Below are positions 1 through 7,055 of a stretch of DNA of 17,570 nt, piece by piece. Position 1 is the first letter of the stretch, and every line of letters begins with the position of its first letter. The stretch lies in NCBI GenBank assembly GCA_964406375.1, contig CAYORM010000061.1, forward strand, positions 1-17,570, written 5' to 3'. The position numbers and the translations under genes are program-made. The stretch is from CAYORM01 sp964406375. Lineage in GTDB: Bacteria > Pseudomonadota > Alphaproteobacteria > DSM-16000 > Inquilinaceae. The notes beneath the pieces were generated by a model. The model was not told the origin of the DNA. It ran no database searches and saw nothing but the letters and a program-made list of their open reading frames with translations.

Positions 1-221
1 TGACCCCGGAGCGCCTAGCCGCCGTCGGCCGGGTGCTCTATGGCCCGCGGTGGCAGAGCGACCTAGCGGCCGACCTCGGGATGACATCCCGCTCGATGCG
101 CAGATGGCTGACGGGCGAGCGCTCGATCCCAGCGCGGATCGGGCCGGAGCTGCTCGAGCTGCTCCGCCAGCGGCGCATCGAGATCGACGCACTGCTCGAC
201 ACGCACCGGCCGGCGGCCTGA
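1..221 (+). CDS. small helix-turn-helix DNA-binding protein, start just outside window
   Basis: The frame is open from base 3 to the TGA at 219-221. Bases 1-2 are TG, so the codon straddling the left edge is NTG and may be the true start, giving a product of about 73 residues that begins (M)TPERLAAVGRVLYGPRWQ. An internal GTG at 33 is the only other early start, and using it would cut the conserved-looking LYGPRW segment short. The stretch QSDLAADLGMTSRSMRRWLTG reads as a helix-turn-helix with a recognition helix containing SRSMRRWL, in the style of Cro/C1 or XRE proteins. A helical tail, ELLELLRQRRIEIDALL, could dimerise. Short HTH proteins of this type are common in alphaproteobacterial chromosomes and mobile elements; the target and role are unknown. 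It converges on asnB. Confidence 0.7.
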   Translation, partial: TPERLAAVGRVLYGPRWQSDLAADLGMTSRSMRRWLTGERSIPARIGPELLELLRQRRIEIDALLDTHRPAA

Positions 222-316
222 GGCTCCCTCGCACGCGCGGGGACAGGCCTGCGGATGTTTCACGGGAAACACCGTTGGGCCGTGCGCCCCTTCACACCCC
301 GAGGACGCCCCCTCCC
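222..316. other. convergent spacer between HTH gene and asnB, containing a parS-like site
   Basis: This 95-base gap separates the HTH stop codon from the asnB stop codon (TAG on the minus strand at 317-319). I see no convincing terminator, only short GC-rich inverted matches without T-runs. Its one notable content is the 16-base near-palindrome at 256-271. Confidence 0.6.
256..271. promoter_or_regulatory. parS: parS-like ParB binding site (one mismatch)
   Basis: The 16-mer TGTTTCACGGGAAACA matches the widely conserved bacterial parS consensus TGTTNCACGTGAAACA at every position except the tenth, where G replaces T. One half-site (GTGAAAC on the minus strand, or GTTTCAC on the plus) is perfect. 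The other carries C in place of A next to the centre. The site lies in non-coding DNA between two convergent genes, a plausible place for a centromere element. parS sites cluster near the replication origin in most bacteria. No parA or parB gene is in the window, so binding is inferred only from the match. Confidence 0.6.
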
Positions 317-1828
317 CTATGCCACCCGGTCGGCGATCCAGGTGCCGCTGCTGCGCAGAACGAAGTCCGGCTCGGTGAAGCTCTCGCGCAGCAGGGTCTC
401 GTAGAGCACCGCCTCGCGGTGGCGGTCGAGCGGGGTGCGGGTGCCGACGAGGTGCTGGGCCGCCTCGGCCATGGCGGCGACCGTGCCGGAGCCCTCGTCG
501 AACTGCGCCTTCTTCCGCCAGACGATGTCCTCGGGGAGGAGGTCATCCACCGCCTTGCGCAAGATCCATTTCTCGGTCGTCGGTCCGGTCGCCTCGCGCG
601 CCGTGGGGTCGGTGCGGCGCAGCTTGAGCGTCGCCGGGATCGACTGGGCGAAGGCGATCAGGTCGCGGTCGAGGAAGGGGGTGCGCGCCTCCAGCCCCTC
701 GGCCATCGAGATCCGGTCGACCCGCTGCAGGTTGATGTTGTGCATCGTGCCGAGCGAGCGGGTCAGCTCGTCGGCCAGCGCCCGGGGCCGGTCGACATAG
801 CCGTGGTGGTAGGTGTAGCCGGCGAACAGCTCGTCCGCCCCCTCGCCCGTCAGCACCGCCTTGACGTGGCGCCGCGCCATCCGGGCCGCGAAATGGTTGG
901 GGATCGCGCTGCGGACGAGGTCCACATCGGCGCTCTCGAGATGGTAGATGATGTGCTTGAGGCTCGCGGCGATGTCTTCCGCGGTGAAGACATGCTCGTG
1001 ATGCTCGGCGCCGATATGCGCGGCGACCCGCCGGGCGGCGAGAAGGTCGGGGCTGCCGGCGGTGCCAACCGCGAAGGTCTTGAGGCGTCGCGGCGCGATC
1101 GCCCGGGCGGCGATCGCCGCCATGATCGAGCTGTCGAGGCCGCCGGACAGGAAGGAGCCGACCTCGACATCGGCGACCATCCATTTGTGCACCGCCGCCT
1201 CGAGGACGTAGCGCAGCTCGCGCCGCACCGCCTCGACGTCCATCCCCGGCTCGGGCTCGGCCGTGCCGGCCGGCAGCCGCACCCATTGGCGCGTGCCCTC
1301 GACGCTGTCGAAGAGCGTGCCCGCCGCGATCGCCTCGATCTGCTTGAGCCCGAGCCCGTCGAATGCCTTGAGCTCGGAGGCGAAGGCCAGCCCCTCGCCC
1401 ATCCGCGCCATGTAGAGCGGCTTGATGCCGAGCGGATCGCGGCCGGCGAGGATGCGGTCGCCGGAGACGAGGACGAAGGCGAACATGCCGTCGAGATCGG
1501 CGATCCAGCGTGGCTGCCCGGTGCGGAACAGATGCAGGATAGTCTCGCTGTCACTCTGCGTGGCGAAGAGCTCCGGGCCGAGGATCGCGCGCAGTGCGGC
1601 GTGATTGTAGATCTCGCCATTGACGATCAGCGTCTCGCGGCCCGAGACGATCGGCTGCGCGCCATCCTCGGTGCCGATGATCGACAGGCGGCAATGCGCG
1701 GTGACGAGCGGCGCATCCTTGGCCTCCACCACCGCCACGGCATCCGGGCCGCGATGGCCGATCTTAGTGATCATCCGCTGGGCGAGCGCCGCGTCACCGG
1801 CCTTCCAGAGGCAGACGAAGCCGCACAT
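317..1828 (-). CDS. asnB: asparagine synthetase (glutamine-hydrolysing), class II
   Basis: This 503-residue protein converts aspartate, glutamine and ATP to asparagine and glutamate in the cytoplasm. The start is fixed by biochemistry: MCGF puts the N-terminal nucleophile at Cys2, exposed when Met is removed. An in-frame start further upstream at 1915 would bury it. AAGGGA (1841-1836) lies 7 bases before the ATG as ribosome binding site. The N-terminal glutaminase domain (about 2-180) shows Arg47, the Asn70-Gly71-Glu72 loop and Asp93. The C-terminal synthetase domain has the PP-loop SGGLDSS at 228-234, then LTGEGADELFAGY and WRKKAQFDEGSG, all typical of functional AsnB. It is about 50 residues shorter than E. 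coli AsnB (554). It closes the nine-gene minus-strand run, 53 bases after a CocE-type hydrolase. Amidation of a different carboxylate cannot be excluded from sequence alone. Confidence 0.9.
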   Translation of the reverse strand: MCGFVCLWKAGDAALAQRMITKIGHRGPDAVAVVEAKDAPLVTAHCRLSIIGTEDGAQPIVSGRETLIVNGEIYNHAALRAILGPELFATQSDSETILHLFRTGQPRWIADLDGMFAFVLVSGDRILAGRDPLGIKPLYMARMGEGLAFASELKAFDGLGLKQIEAIAAGTLFDSVEGTRQWVRLPAGTAEPEPGMDVEAVRRELRYVLEAAVHKWMVADVEVGSFLSGGLDSSIMAAIAARAIAPRRLKTFAVGTAGSPDLLAARRVAAHIGAEHHEHVFTAEDIAASLKHIIYHLESADVDLVRSAIPNHFAARMARRHVKAVLTGEGADELFAGYTYHHGYVDRPRALADELTRSLGTMHNINLQRVDRISMAEGLEARTPFLDRDLIAFAQSIPATLKLRRTDPTAREATGPTTEKWILRKAVDDLLPEDIVWRKKAQFDEGSGTVAAMAEAAQHLVGTRTPLDRHREAVLYETLLRESFTEPDFVLRSSGTWIADRVA

Positions 1829-1849
1829 CCTGGCGTCCCTTTCATTCTC

Positions 1850-1871
1850 CGCCGGGCGCCGCGGCCCGGCG
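1850..1871. repeat. intercistronic GC-rich stem-loop upstream of asnB
   Basis: CGCCGGGC (1850-1857) pairs perfectly with GCCCGGCG (1864-1871), leaving a 6-base loop. It fills most of the 53-base gap between the hydrolase stop and the asnB start. On the transcribed (minus) strand no T-run follows, so it is not a classic intrinsic terminator. It could be a partial attenuator or an RNA-processing and stability element that sets asnB expression apart from the upstream genes. Confidence 0.5.
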
Positions 1872-1881
1872 TTCCGTACAC

Positions 1882-3909
1882 TCACACACCATCCCGCGGG
1901 ATGGCTATATCCCAACTGCGCGACAGGAGCCGCGTCTCCCCTTCATAGGCATCGAGATGGCCGGAGACGCGGAACGCCGTCTCGGTTGCGGTCATCGTCG
2001 CCACCGTCTCGGTGCGCACCCGCCACGCGCCCCGGCCGAGCCGCATCGTCCAGCGCGCCTCGATCACCGCCGAGAGCGGGTCGTCGGGCAGGATCGCATA
2101 GCGCTCCTCGCAGCGGCGCCCGACCTCGAGCCCATGCGCGTCGATCCGCTCCTCGCCATCGTCATTGATGACGGTCAGCGTCTCCCGGCCGGTGAGATAG
2201 TCCCGCTCCAGCGTCCGCCGCTGCTCGCCGCCGCGAAGGCGGGTGCGCCGCTCCGGCATCGCCCCCTCCCCCGGGCCGAAAGCGATCGGTCCGTTGCTCG
2301 ACGCATCGAGGACGGGCAGCGACAGGCGGCATGCCGCGGGCCAGAGCGCCATCTCCACCGGCGCCGGGGACGGCCAGATGGTGGGCCAATAGGCGGTGGA
2401 GAGTGCGAGCCGCAGCCGGTTGCCGGCGCGGACACGATGGCCGACATCGCAAAGGCGGATGGTGACGCTCATCGCCTCTTCCGGGATGACCGAATGGGGC
2501 GTCGTGTGGCCGTCGCGATGGGTGAGATTGAGAAGGCCATAACTGATCCGGGTGGAGTGGCCGTCCGGCGTCACCTCGCAGAGCCGCGCGCAGACGAAGC
2601 CCTGTGGCCGGTCGATCGCCAGCCGCAGCGTCACCTCCGGGGCACCGAGCAGGTCGAGCGGCGCCTCGAGCGGCTCTGTCTCGAAGACGAGCGAGGCGGC
2701 GTCATCCTCGGTCTGATCGGCCGGCTGGTCCGCCGACTGGCCATAGGGGCACCATTCGCCGGCCGCCGCGCCCACTGTCTGGCGCGAACGGTGGCGCAGC
2801 ACGGTGCCCTGCCCCGTCGCTGCCCCCTCTTCTTCCTGACCCAGCCGCCCATCCGGGGCGAGTGCAAGGATGCGCGCCTCGATCGCCGGCGAGGGCCAGC
2901 TGTCGAGCCCTATCCACCGCCCCTCCCGCCGGCGATGGGTCGGATCGGCCGGGACATCCTCCTGCAGATAGACGCGCAGCATCGGCGTCTCCATGACACC
3001 GTTCGCCTCGCCGCGCAGCCAATGGTCCCACCAGCGCAGGCATTCGCCGAGGAAGTCGATGGTCGGGCCCGGGCTCGCGGTGTGGGGGTAATCATGCCCC
3101 CAAGGCCCGATCAGGCCGCGCCGCGGTGCGCTGAGCCCGGCCAGCAGCCGCGGCACGGCGTTGGTGTAGGAATCGGCCCAGCCGCCGACCGCCAGCACCG
3201 GACAGGTGATGGCGGAGAAATCCTCGCAAACGGAGCCGTGACGCCAATAGCCGTCGCGGTGCTGATGGGAGAGCCATGGCTCGATGAAGAAGGTCGCGGC
3301 GCTCAGGCGCTCGAGCCAGAGCGCACGCCAGCGCTCACCGACGATCGCCGGGTCGGGTGGCCGCGACAGATCGGAGAAAAACGTCTGCGCCCAGGTGAAA
3401 TTCGCGCTGAGCAGGCAGCCGCCCATATAGTGGACATCGTCGGCATAGCGGTCATCGGTTGATCCGACGGTCACGATCGCCTTGAGGGCGGGCGGGTCAT
3501 GGGCCGCGATCTGCAGGGCGTTGAACCCGCCCCAGGAGATGCCGATCATGCCGACTGCGCCGCTGCACCAGGGCTGTTCGGCGAGCCAGGCGATCACCGC
3601 GAGTCCGTCCTGCTGCTCGCGCGCCGAATACTCGTCGTCGAGGACCCCTTCGGAATCGCCGGCGCCGCGCAGATCGACCCGCACCGCGGCATAGCCATGT
3701 CCGGCGAAATAGGGATGCATGACGCTGTCACGCACCGCCATGCCGTCGCGCTTGCGGTAGGGGATAAATTCGAGGATCGCCGGCACCGGCCGGTCCTCGG
3801 CGTCCTCGGGCAGCCAGATGCGCGCGGCCAGCCGGGTGCCGTCCGGCATCGGGATCCAGTTGTTTTCGATCTCGCGGAACGGGCGGGGGAAATCGGTACG
3901 GATCTTCAC
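1882..3909 (-). CDS. CocE/NonD family alpha/beta hydrolase (peptidase S15-like), copy 1
   Basis: A 675-residue serine hydrolase of the family holding cocaine esterase CocE and X-Pro dipeptidyl peptidases, which cleave esters or amides. The alpha/beta-hydrolase core covers about 20-310. Visible are the nucleophile elbow GISWGGF with Ser125, an acid in VGGWADSY (Asp246) and the His of GPWGHD (His272), a full triad. A jelly-roll beta domain (about 330-560) follows, with the family motif RLALSTAYWPTIWPSP, then a C-terminal extension of about 110 residues beyond CocE size. No signal peptide is seen, so it should be cytoplasmic. The start is GTG at 3909, 11 bases after the amidase stop; it keeps the N-terminal FPRPFREIENNWIPMPDGTR, which looks native to this subgroup, although the SD is weak and ATG 3849 is an alternative. 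It is clearly paralogous to the hydrolase at 8004-10037. The substrate is unknown. Confidence 0.9.
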   Translation of the reverse strand: MKIRTDFPRPFREIENNWIPMPDGTRLAARIWLPEDAEDRPVPAILEFIPYRKRDGMAVRDSVMHPYFAGHGYAAVRVDLRGAGDSEGVLDDEYSAREQQDGLAVIAWLAEQPWCSGAVGMIGISWGGFNALQIAAHDPPALKAIVTVGSTDDRYADDVHYMGGCLLSANFTWAQTFFSDLSRPPDPAIVGERWRALWLERLSAATFFIEPWLSHQHRDGYWRHGSVCEDFSAITCPVLAVGGWADSYTNAVPRLLAGLSAPRRGLIGPWGHDYPHTASPGPTIDFLGECLRWWDHWLRGEANGVMETPMLRVYLQEDVPADPTHRRREGRWIGLDSWPSPAIEARILALAPDGRLGQEEEGAATGQGTVLRHRSRQTVGAAAGEWCPYGQSADQPADQTEDDAASLVFETEPLEAPLDLLGAPEVTLRLAIDRPQGFVCARLCEVTPDGHSTRISYGLLNLTHRDGHTTPHSVIPEEAMSVTIRLCDVGHRVRAGNRLRLALSTAYWPTIWPSPAPVEMALWPAACRLSLPVLDASSNGPIAFGPGEGAMPERRTRLRGGEQRRTLERDYLTGRETLTVINDDGEERIDAHGLEVGRRCEERYAILPDDPLSAVIEARWTMRLGRGAWRVRTETVATMTATETAFRVSGHLDAYEGETRLLSRSWDIAIPRDGV

Positions 3910-3920
3910 GCGACGGGCTC

Positions 3921-4727
3921 TCAGGAAAGGGAAAGGAGCGCCGGGAACAGGTCGAGCCGCCGGTCGGAGCGGTGCAGATCCGGCCCGTCGCCGGGCAAAC
4001 GGGCGGGGTCGATCTCGGCGAAGAGCATCGCCTCCTCATCCGCCGGGGCCACGGCGATGACCGCGCCGTCCGGCGCGGCGACGCAGCTCAGGCCGGTGAA
4101 GCGGAGGCCGTTCATCATGCCCGCATGGTTGCAGAAGGCGACGAAGACGCCGTTCTCATAGGCGCGCGCCGGGATCACGCAGCGCGGCACGATGTCGAAG
4201 CCCTCAGTCGTGGCGCTGATCGCGAGCACGAGGGCGGCCCCGCGCCGCGCCAGATCCTCGACCACCGGCGCATGCTCGACATCATAGCAGATGACGGCAC
4301 CGACCCGCAGTCCGGGGGTCAGCTCCGCGACGGCACCACGGCCGCCGGGCGTGAAGGTGGCGCGCTCGAACGGCCCCCAAAGATGCATTTTGCGGGCGTT
4401 GAGGCGCGGTTCGCCTGCAGCCGAGATCAGAAGCGCCGCATTGTACAGCGACGCTCCGGCGCGCTCGGCATAGCCGATGAGGAGCGCCAGCCGATGACGG
4501 GCCGCCAATGAGCACAGGGCCTGATGCCGCGCATCGCCGGCCGCGACGGCAAGCGCTCGGGCGGCCCCGGCGTCTCCATAGCCGCACAGGAAAGTCTCCG
4601 GCAGCATCAGCAGCTGCGCGCCGCCTGCCGCGGCCTCACGCGCCAGCGCGTCGAGACGATCGAGCGCCGCCGCGAAGCTGGCCGGTGCAAAGCCGCTCTG
4701 CGCGAGCGCGAGCCGGACAGGCGCCAT
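3921..4727 (-). CDS. carbon-nitrogen hydrolase (nitrilase superfamily amidase)
   Basis: A 268-residue cytoplasmic enzyme of the nitrilase superfamily, which hydrolyses C-N bonds in amides, carbamoyl compounds or nitriles through a Glu-Lys-Cys triad. All three are visible: Glu44 in MLPETFLCGYG, Lys113 in ARKMHLWGPFE and Cys147 in VICYDVEHAP. The length and the ICYDVE form of the nucleophile motif suggest an aliphatic amidase or omega-amidase-like branch rather than a true nitrilase. ATG 4727 was chosen because MAPVRLALAQ is the first beta strand of the fold; the longer frame starting at 4757 would overlap the ATPase gene. Only 2 bases separate its start from the ATPase TGA, which implies translational coupling. 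Its place between a quaternary-amine importer and CocE hydrolases suggests it acts on the imported compound or on a product of it. Confidence 0.88.
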   Translation of the reverse strand: MAPVRLALAQSGFAPASFAAALDRLDALAREAAAGGAQLLMLPETFLCGYGDAGAARALAVAAGDARHQALCSLAARHRLALLIGYAERAGASLYNAALLISAAGEPRLNARKMHLWGPFERATFTPGGRGAVAELTPGLRVGAVICYDVEHAPVVEDLARRGAALVLAISATTEGFDIVPRCVIPARAYENGVFVAFCNHAGMMNGLRFTGLSCVAAPDGAVIAVAPADEEAMLFAEIDPARLPGDGPDLHRSDRRLDLFPALLSLS

Positions 4728-4729
4728 CG

Positions 4730-5686
4730 TCACGCCACCTCGGCGCAGCGGAAACACGCCGCGCGGTCGAGCACCGCGGTTCGCCGCCCCTCGCCGTCGG
4801 TGACCGCCAGCCGGTCCGCCTCGGTCTCGAGGAAGACGAGCAGCGCATCCTGCATCGTCGCCTCCGCCGCGATCGCCGGCACCCCGTCGGGCGGCGGGCC
4901 GGGACGGGCCATGCGGCCGACGCCGACCGTCTGCATCAGCTTCAGCAGCCGGTCGCGGCCGAGCAGATCAGCAACGAAGCCGTCGGCCGGGTGCGCCAGC
5001 AGTTCCTGCGGCGTGCCGAGCTGCGCCAGCCGGCCGTCGCGCATCACGGCGATACGGTCGCCCAGCTTCACCGCCTCGTCCATGTCATGCGTGACGATGA
5101 CGACAGCCTTCTTCAGCGCCCGCTGAATCTCGACGATCTCGCGCTGGAGATTGGCGCGCGTGATCGGATCGAGCGCGCCGAACGGCTCGTCCATCAGCAG
5201 GATCGGCGGATCGGCCGCGAGGGCCCTGGCGACGCCGACGCGCTGCTGCTGCCCGCCCGAAAGCTGGCGCGGCTTGCGACGCCGGAACTCCGCCGGCGGG
5301 AGGCCGACCTGGTGCAGGAGCTCGTCGATCCGTGCCTCGATCCGCGCACGCTTCCAGCCGAGGAGCTGGGGCACGACCGCGATGTTCTCGGCCACGGTCA
5401 TGTGCGGGAAGAGGCCGATATGCTGGATGACATAGCCCAGCGAACGCCGGAGCTCGAGGACCGGCACCGAGAGGATGTTGCGCCCGTTGACGAGGATCGT
5501 GCCGGCACTCGGCTCGATCAGCCGGTTGATCATCTTGAGCGAGGTGGTCTTGCCGCAGCCCGACGGGCCGACGAGCGCCAGTGTCTGCCCGGCCGGGACG
5601 GTGAAGCTGACATGGTCGACCGCCGGACGCGGCATGTTCGGGAAGTGCTTGACCACCCCGGTGAATTCGATCGCCGTCTCGGTCAT
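4730..5686 (-). CDS. osmoprotectant/quaternary-amine ABC transporter ATP-binding protein
   Basis: A 318-residue ATPase that powers import together with the two adjacent permeases. Visible motifs are Walker A GPSGCGKTT (40-48), Q-loop Gln88 in YVIQHIGLFPHMT, signature LSGGQQQR (142-149), Walker B ILLMDEP (162-168), D-loop GALD and H-loop His200 in VIVTHDMDEA. The YVIQHIGLFPHMTVAENI stretch is typical of the OpuA/OpuC/ProV group. After the ABC domain only about 75 residues remain. They include one CBS-like segment, ALLVFLETEADRLAVTDGEG, where OpuCA has a tandem CBS pair, so the protein is about 60-80 residues shorter than OpuCA. The ATG at 5686 overlaps the permease stop as ATGA; the in-frame extension to 5776 is arginine-rich shadow sequence inside the permease. 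Confidence 0.92.
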   Translation of the reverse strand: MTETAIEFTGVVKHFPNMPRPAVDHVSFTVPAGQTLALVGPSGCGKTTSLKMINRLIEPSAGTILVNGRNILSVPVLELRRSLGYVIQHIGLFPHMTVAENIAVVPQLLGWKRARIEARIDELLHQVGLPPAEFRRRKPRQLSGGQQQRVGVARALAADPPILLMDEPFGALDPITRANLQREIVEIQRALKKAVVIVTHDMDEAVKLGDRIAVMRDGRLAQLGTPQELLAHPADGFVADLLGRDRLLKLMQTVGVGRMARPGPPPDGVPAIAAEATMQDALLVFLETEADRLAVTDGEGRRTAVLDRAACFRCAEVA

Positions 5687-6318
5687 GGCCGTACCCCCAC
5701 CATGCGTTCGGCTAGGCGTTCGGCGATCAGCATGAGCTGATTGACGGCGACGGCGAGGATCGCGGCGAGGCCGCATCCAACGACGAGGGCGTTGGCATCC
5801 ATCCGCGAAATGCCCTGAAGAATGAGGGTGCCGAGGCTCTCCACCCCGATATAGGCGGTGAGCGTGATGACGGAGACGAGCATGATCGCCGAGATGCGTA
5901 CCCCGGCGATGATCACCGGCAGCGCCGAGACCAGCTCGATGCGATAGAGGATCTGCCGGTCCGACATGCCGATGCCGCGCGCCGCCTCGGACACGCCGGG
6001 ATCGACCGAGGCGAGGCCGCTCATCGTGTTGCGCATCACCGGCAGCACCCCTTTGACGAAGAGCGGAACCAGCGCGCCGACATAGCCGATGCCGAGCAGC
6101 GGGATCGAGATCGCGAGCAGCACGATCTCCGGCGTCGCCTGCAGCACGTTGACGAGCGGCACGAGGATCGCCAGTGCCCGCACCCGGTGCACCAGCACCC
6201 CGAGCACGACGCCGATCATCAGCGCACCGACCATCGAGATGCCGAACAGCCAGAGATGCTGCACCAGCAGATGCAGGATCTGTCCCTGGAAGATCGACAG
6301 GTATTGCGAGAAGCTCAT
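5683..6318 (-). CDS. osmoprotectant/quaternary-amine ABC transporter permease 2
   Basis: A 211-residue inner-membrane permease of the OpuCB/OpuCD (BPD_transp_1) type. I count about five hydrophobic segments, for example around 15-45, 50-75, 78-95, 125-160 and 170-195. The coupling-helix EAA motif is visible as VSEAARGIGMSDRQILYRIE, where the ATPase docks. The segment TAYIGVESLGTLILQGISRMD is characteristic of this subfamily. The start codon lies 1 base after the upstream permease stop, and its own stop overlaps the ATPase ATG by 4 bases, so the subunits should be made in step. It pairs with the permease at 6320-6964 as a heterodimer. Assignment to the family is strong; the substrate comes only from context. 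Confidence 0.92.
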   Translation of the reverse strand: MSFSQYLSIFQGQILHLLVQHLWLFGISMVGALMIGVVLGVLVHRVRALAILVPLVNVLQATPEIVLLAISIPLLGIGYVGALVPLFVKGVLPVMRNTMSGLASVDPGVSEAARGIGMSDRQILYRIELVSALPVIIAGVRISAIMLVSVITLTAYIGVESLGTLILQGISRMDANALVVGCGLAAILAVAVNQLMLIAERLAERMVGVRP

Positions 6319-6319
6319 C

Positions 6320-6964
6320 TCAGGCCGCCGCCTCTCTGGGGGCGCTGCCGATCCCGCCGGCGATCCTCCGCTCGACCTGCTTGAGCACGAGGTCGGCGAC
6401 GAGTGCCAGCACGATCACCGGCACGCTGCCGGCGAGCACCACCGTCAGCGACACCGTGGCGATGCCGCGGAAGACGAGATCGCCCAGCCCGCCCGCGCCG
6501 ATCAGCGAGGCGAGCGTTGCCATGCCGATCGCGTTGACGACGGCCACCCGCACGCCGCCCGACAGGACGATCGCGGCCAGCGGCAGCTCGACATGGAAGA
6601 GCAACCGGCCCGGCCCCATGCCCAGCCCCGTCGCCGCCTCGCGCAGCTCGGGCCGCAGGCCGATGATGCCGGTATAGGTGTTCTGGACGACCGGCAGCAG
6701 CGAGTAGAGGACGATCGCGGCGATCGCCGGGACGAGGCCGATCCCCAGGATCGGGATCATCAGCCCGAACATCGCAAGGGTCGGGATGGTGTAGATCACC
6801 CCGACCAGCGCCAGGACCACGACCGCGACCGGCCGGACCTTGGCGCAGAGGATGCCGAGCGGAATGCCGATCGCGAGAGCGAGCGCGATCGACAGGCCGC
6901 AGATCTCCAGATGGCGCAGGGTGGCATCCCAGATGCGCTCCCAGTTCGCTGTCACATAATCCAT
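6320..6964 (-). CDS. osmoprotectant/quaternary-amine ABC transporter permease 1
   Basis: A 214-residue inner-membrane permease, the partner of the one just downstream. It has about five hydrophobic stretches and the EAA coupling motif LREAATGLGMGPGRLLFHVE. The VIYTIPTLAMFGLMIPILGIG segment matches OpuCB/YehY-type permeases, and LASLIGAGGLGDLVFRGI is the usual C-terminal hallmark. A good Shine-Dalgarno GGAGGGG (6976-6970 on the minus strand) lies 5 bases before the ATG. It follows the binding-protein gene after a 91-base gap that starts with a strong hairpin, so the permease and ATPase block can be translated independently of the binding protein and probably at lower copy. Confidence 0.92.
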   Translation of the reverse strand: MDYVTANWERIWDATLRHLEICGLSIALALAIGIPLGILCAKVRPVAVVVLALVGVIYTIPTLAMFGLMIPILGIGLVPAIAAIVLYSLLPVVQNTYTGIIGLRPELREAATGLGMGPGRLLFHVELPLAAIVLSGGVRVAVVNAIGMATLASLIGAGGLGDLVFRGIATVSLTVVLAGSVPVIVLALVADLVLKQVERRIAGGIGSAPREAAA

Positions 6965-7055
6965 GCACGCCCCTCCGCCGGGACAAGCGGCCGGGCCGCG
7001 CGCCGGGATGTTCCGACACGCGGCCTACGGACGGGCCGGCCCGCCACGGCCGGGG
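6965..7055. other. intercistronic spacer with stem-loop after the binding-protein gene
   Basis: CCGGCC (7036-7041) pairs with GGCCGG (7048-7053) across a 6-base loop, two bases beyond the binding-protein stop codon. There is no T-run behind it on the minus strand. Such hairpins between a periplasmic binding-protein gene and its permeases often protect the upstream message and reduce readthrough, which gives more binding protein than membrane complex. That role is inferred. The remaining bases are GC-rich and hold only the permease ribosome binding site. Confidence 0.45.

Noticed and set aside
256..271. Reading the site as a Noc nucleoid-occlusion site
   Set aside because: Noc sites read ATTTCCCGGGAAAT and Noc is a Firmicutes protein. 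Here the outer bases are parS-type and one half-site is fully parS, so ParB is the better reading.
63..272. Minus-strand frame beginning MFPVKHP
   Set aside because: The start comes from translating the parS-like site (real parS often yields MFHVKH-like spurious starts). The rest is antisense to the HTH gene.
1829..1915. 29-residue N-terminal extension of asparagine synthetase
   Set aside because: It would place the catalytic Cys at position 31 instead of 2, which is incompatible with class II glutaminase chemistry.
50..1948. Long plus-strand open frame of 632 codons opposite asnB
   Set aside because: It lies antisense to a gene with complete catalytic motifs, and its composition is the Arg/Gly/Asp/Ala-rich shadow typical of GC-rich DNA. 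It matches no family.
1957..3462. Plus-strand open frame of 501 codons opposite CocE copy 1
   Set aside because: Antisense shadow of the hydrolase, with low-complexity charged composition and no recognisable domain.
4728..4757. Upstream start of the amidase at 4757
   Set aside because: It would overlap the ATPase coding end by about 28 bases and add a non-conserved MFPLRRGGVT before the first beta strand.
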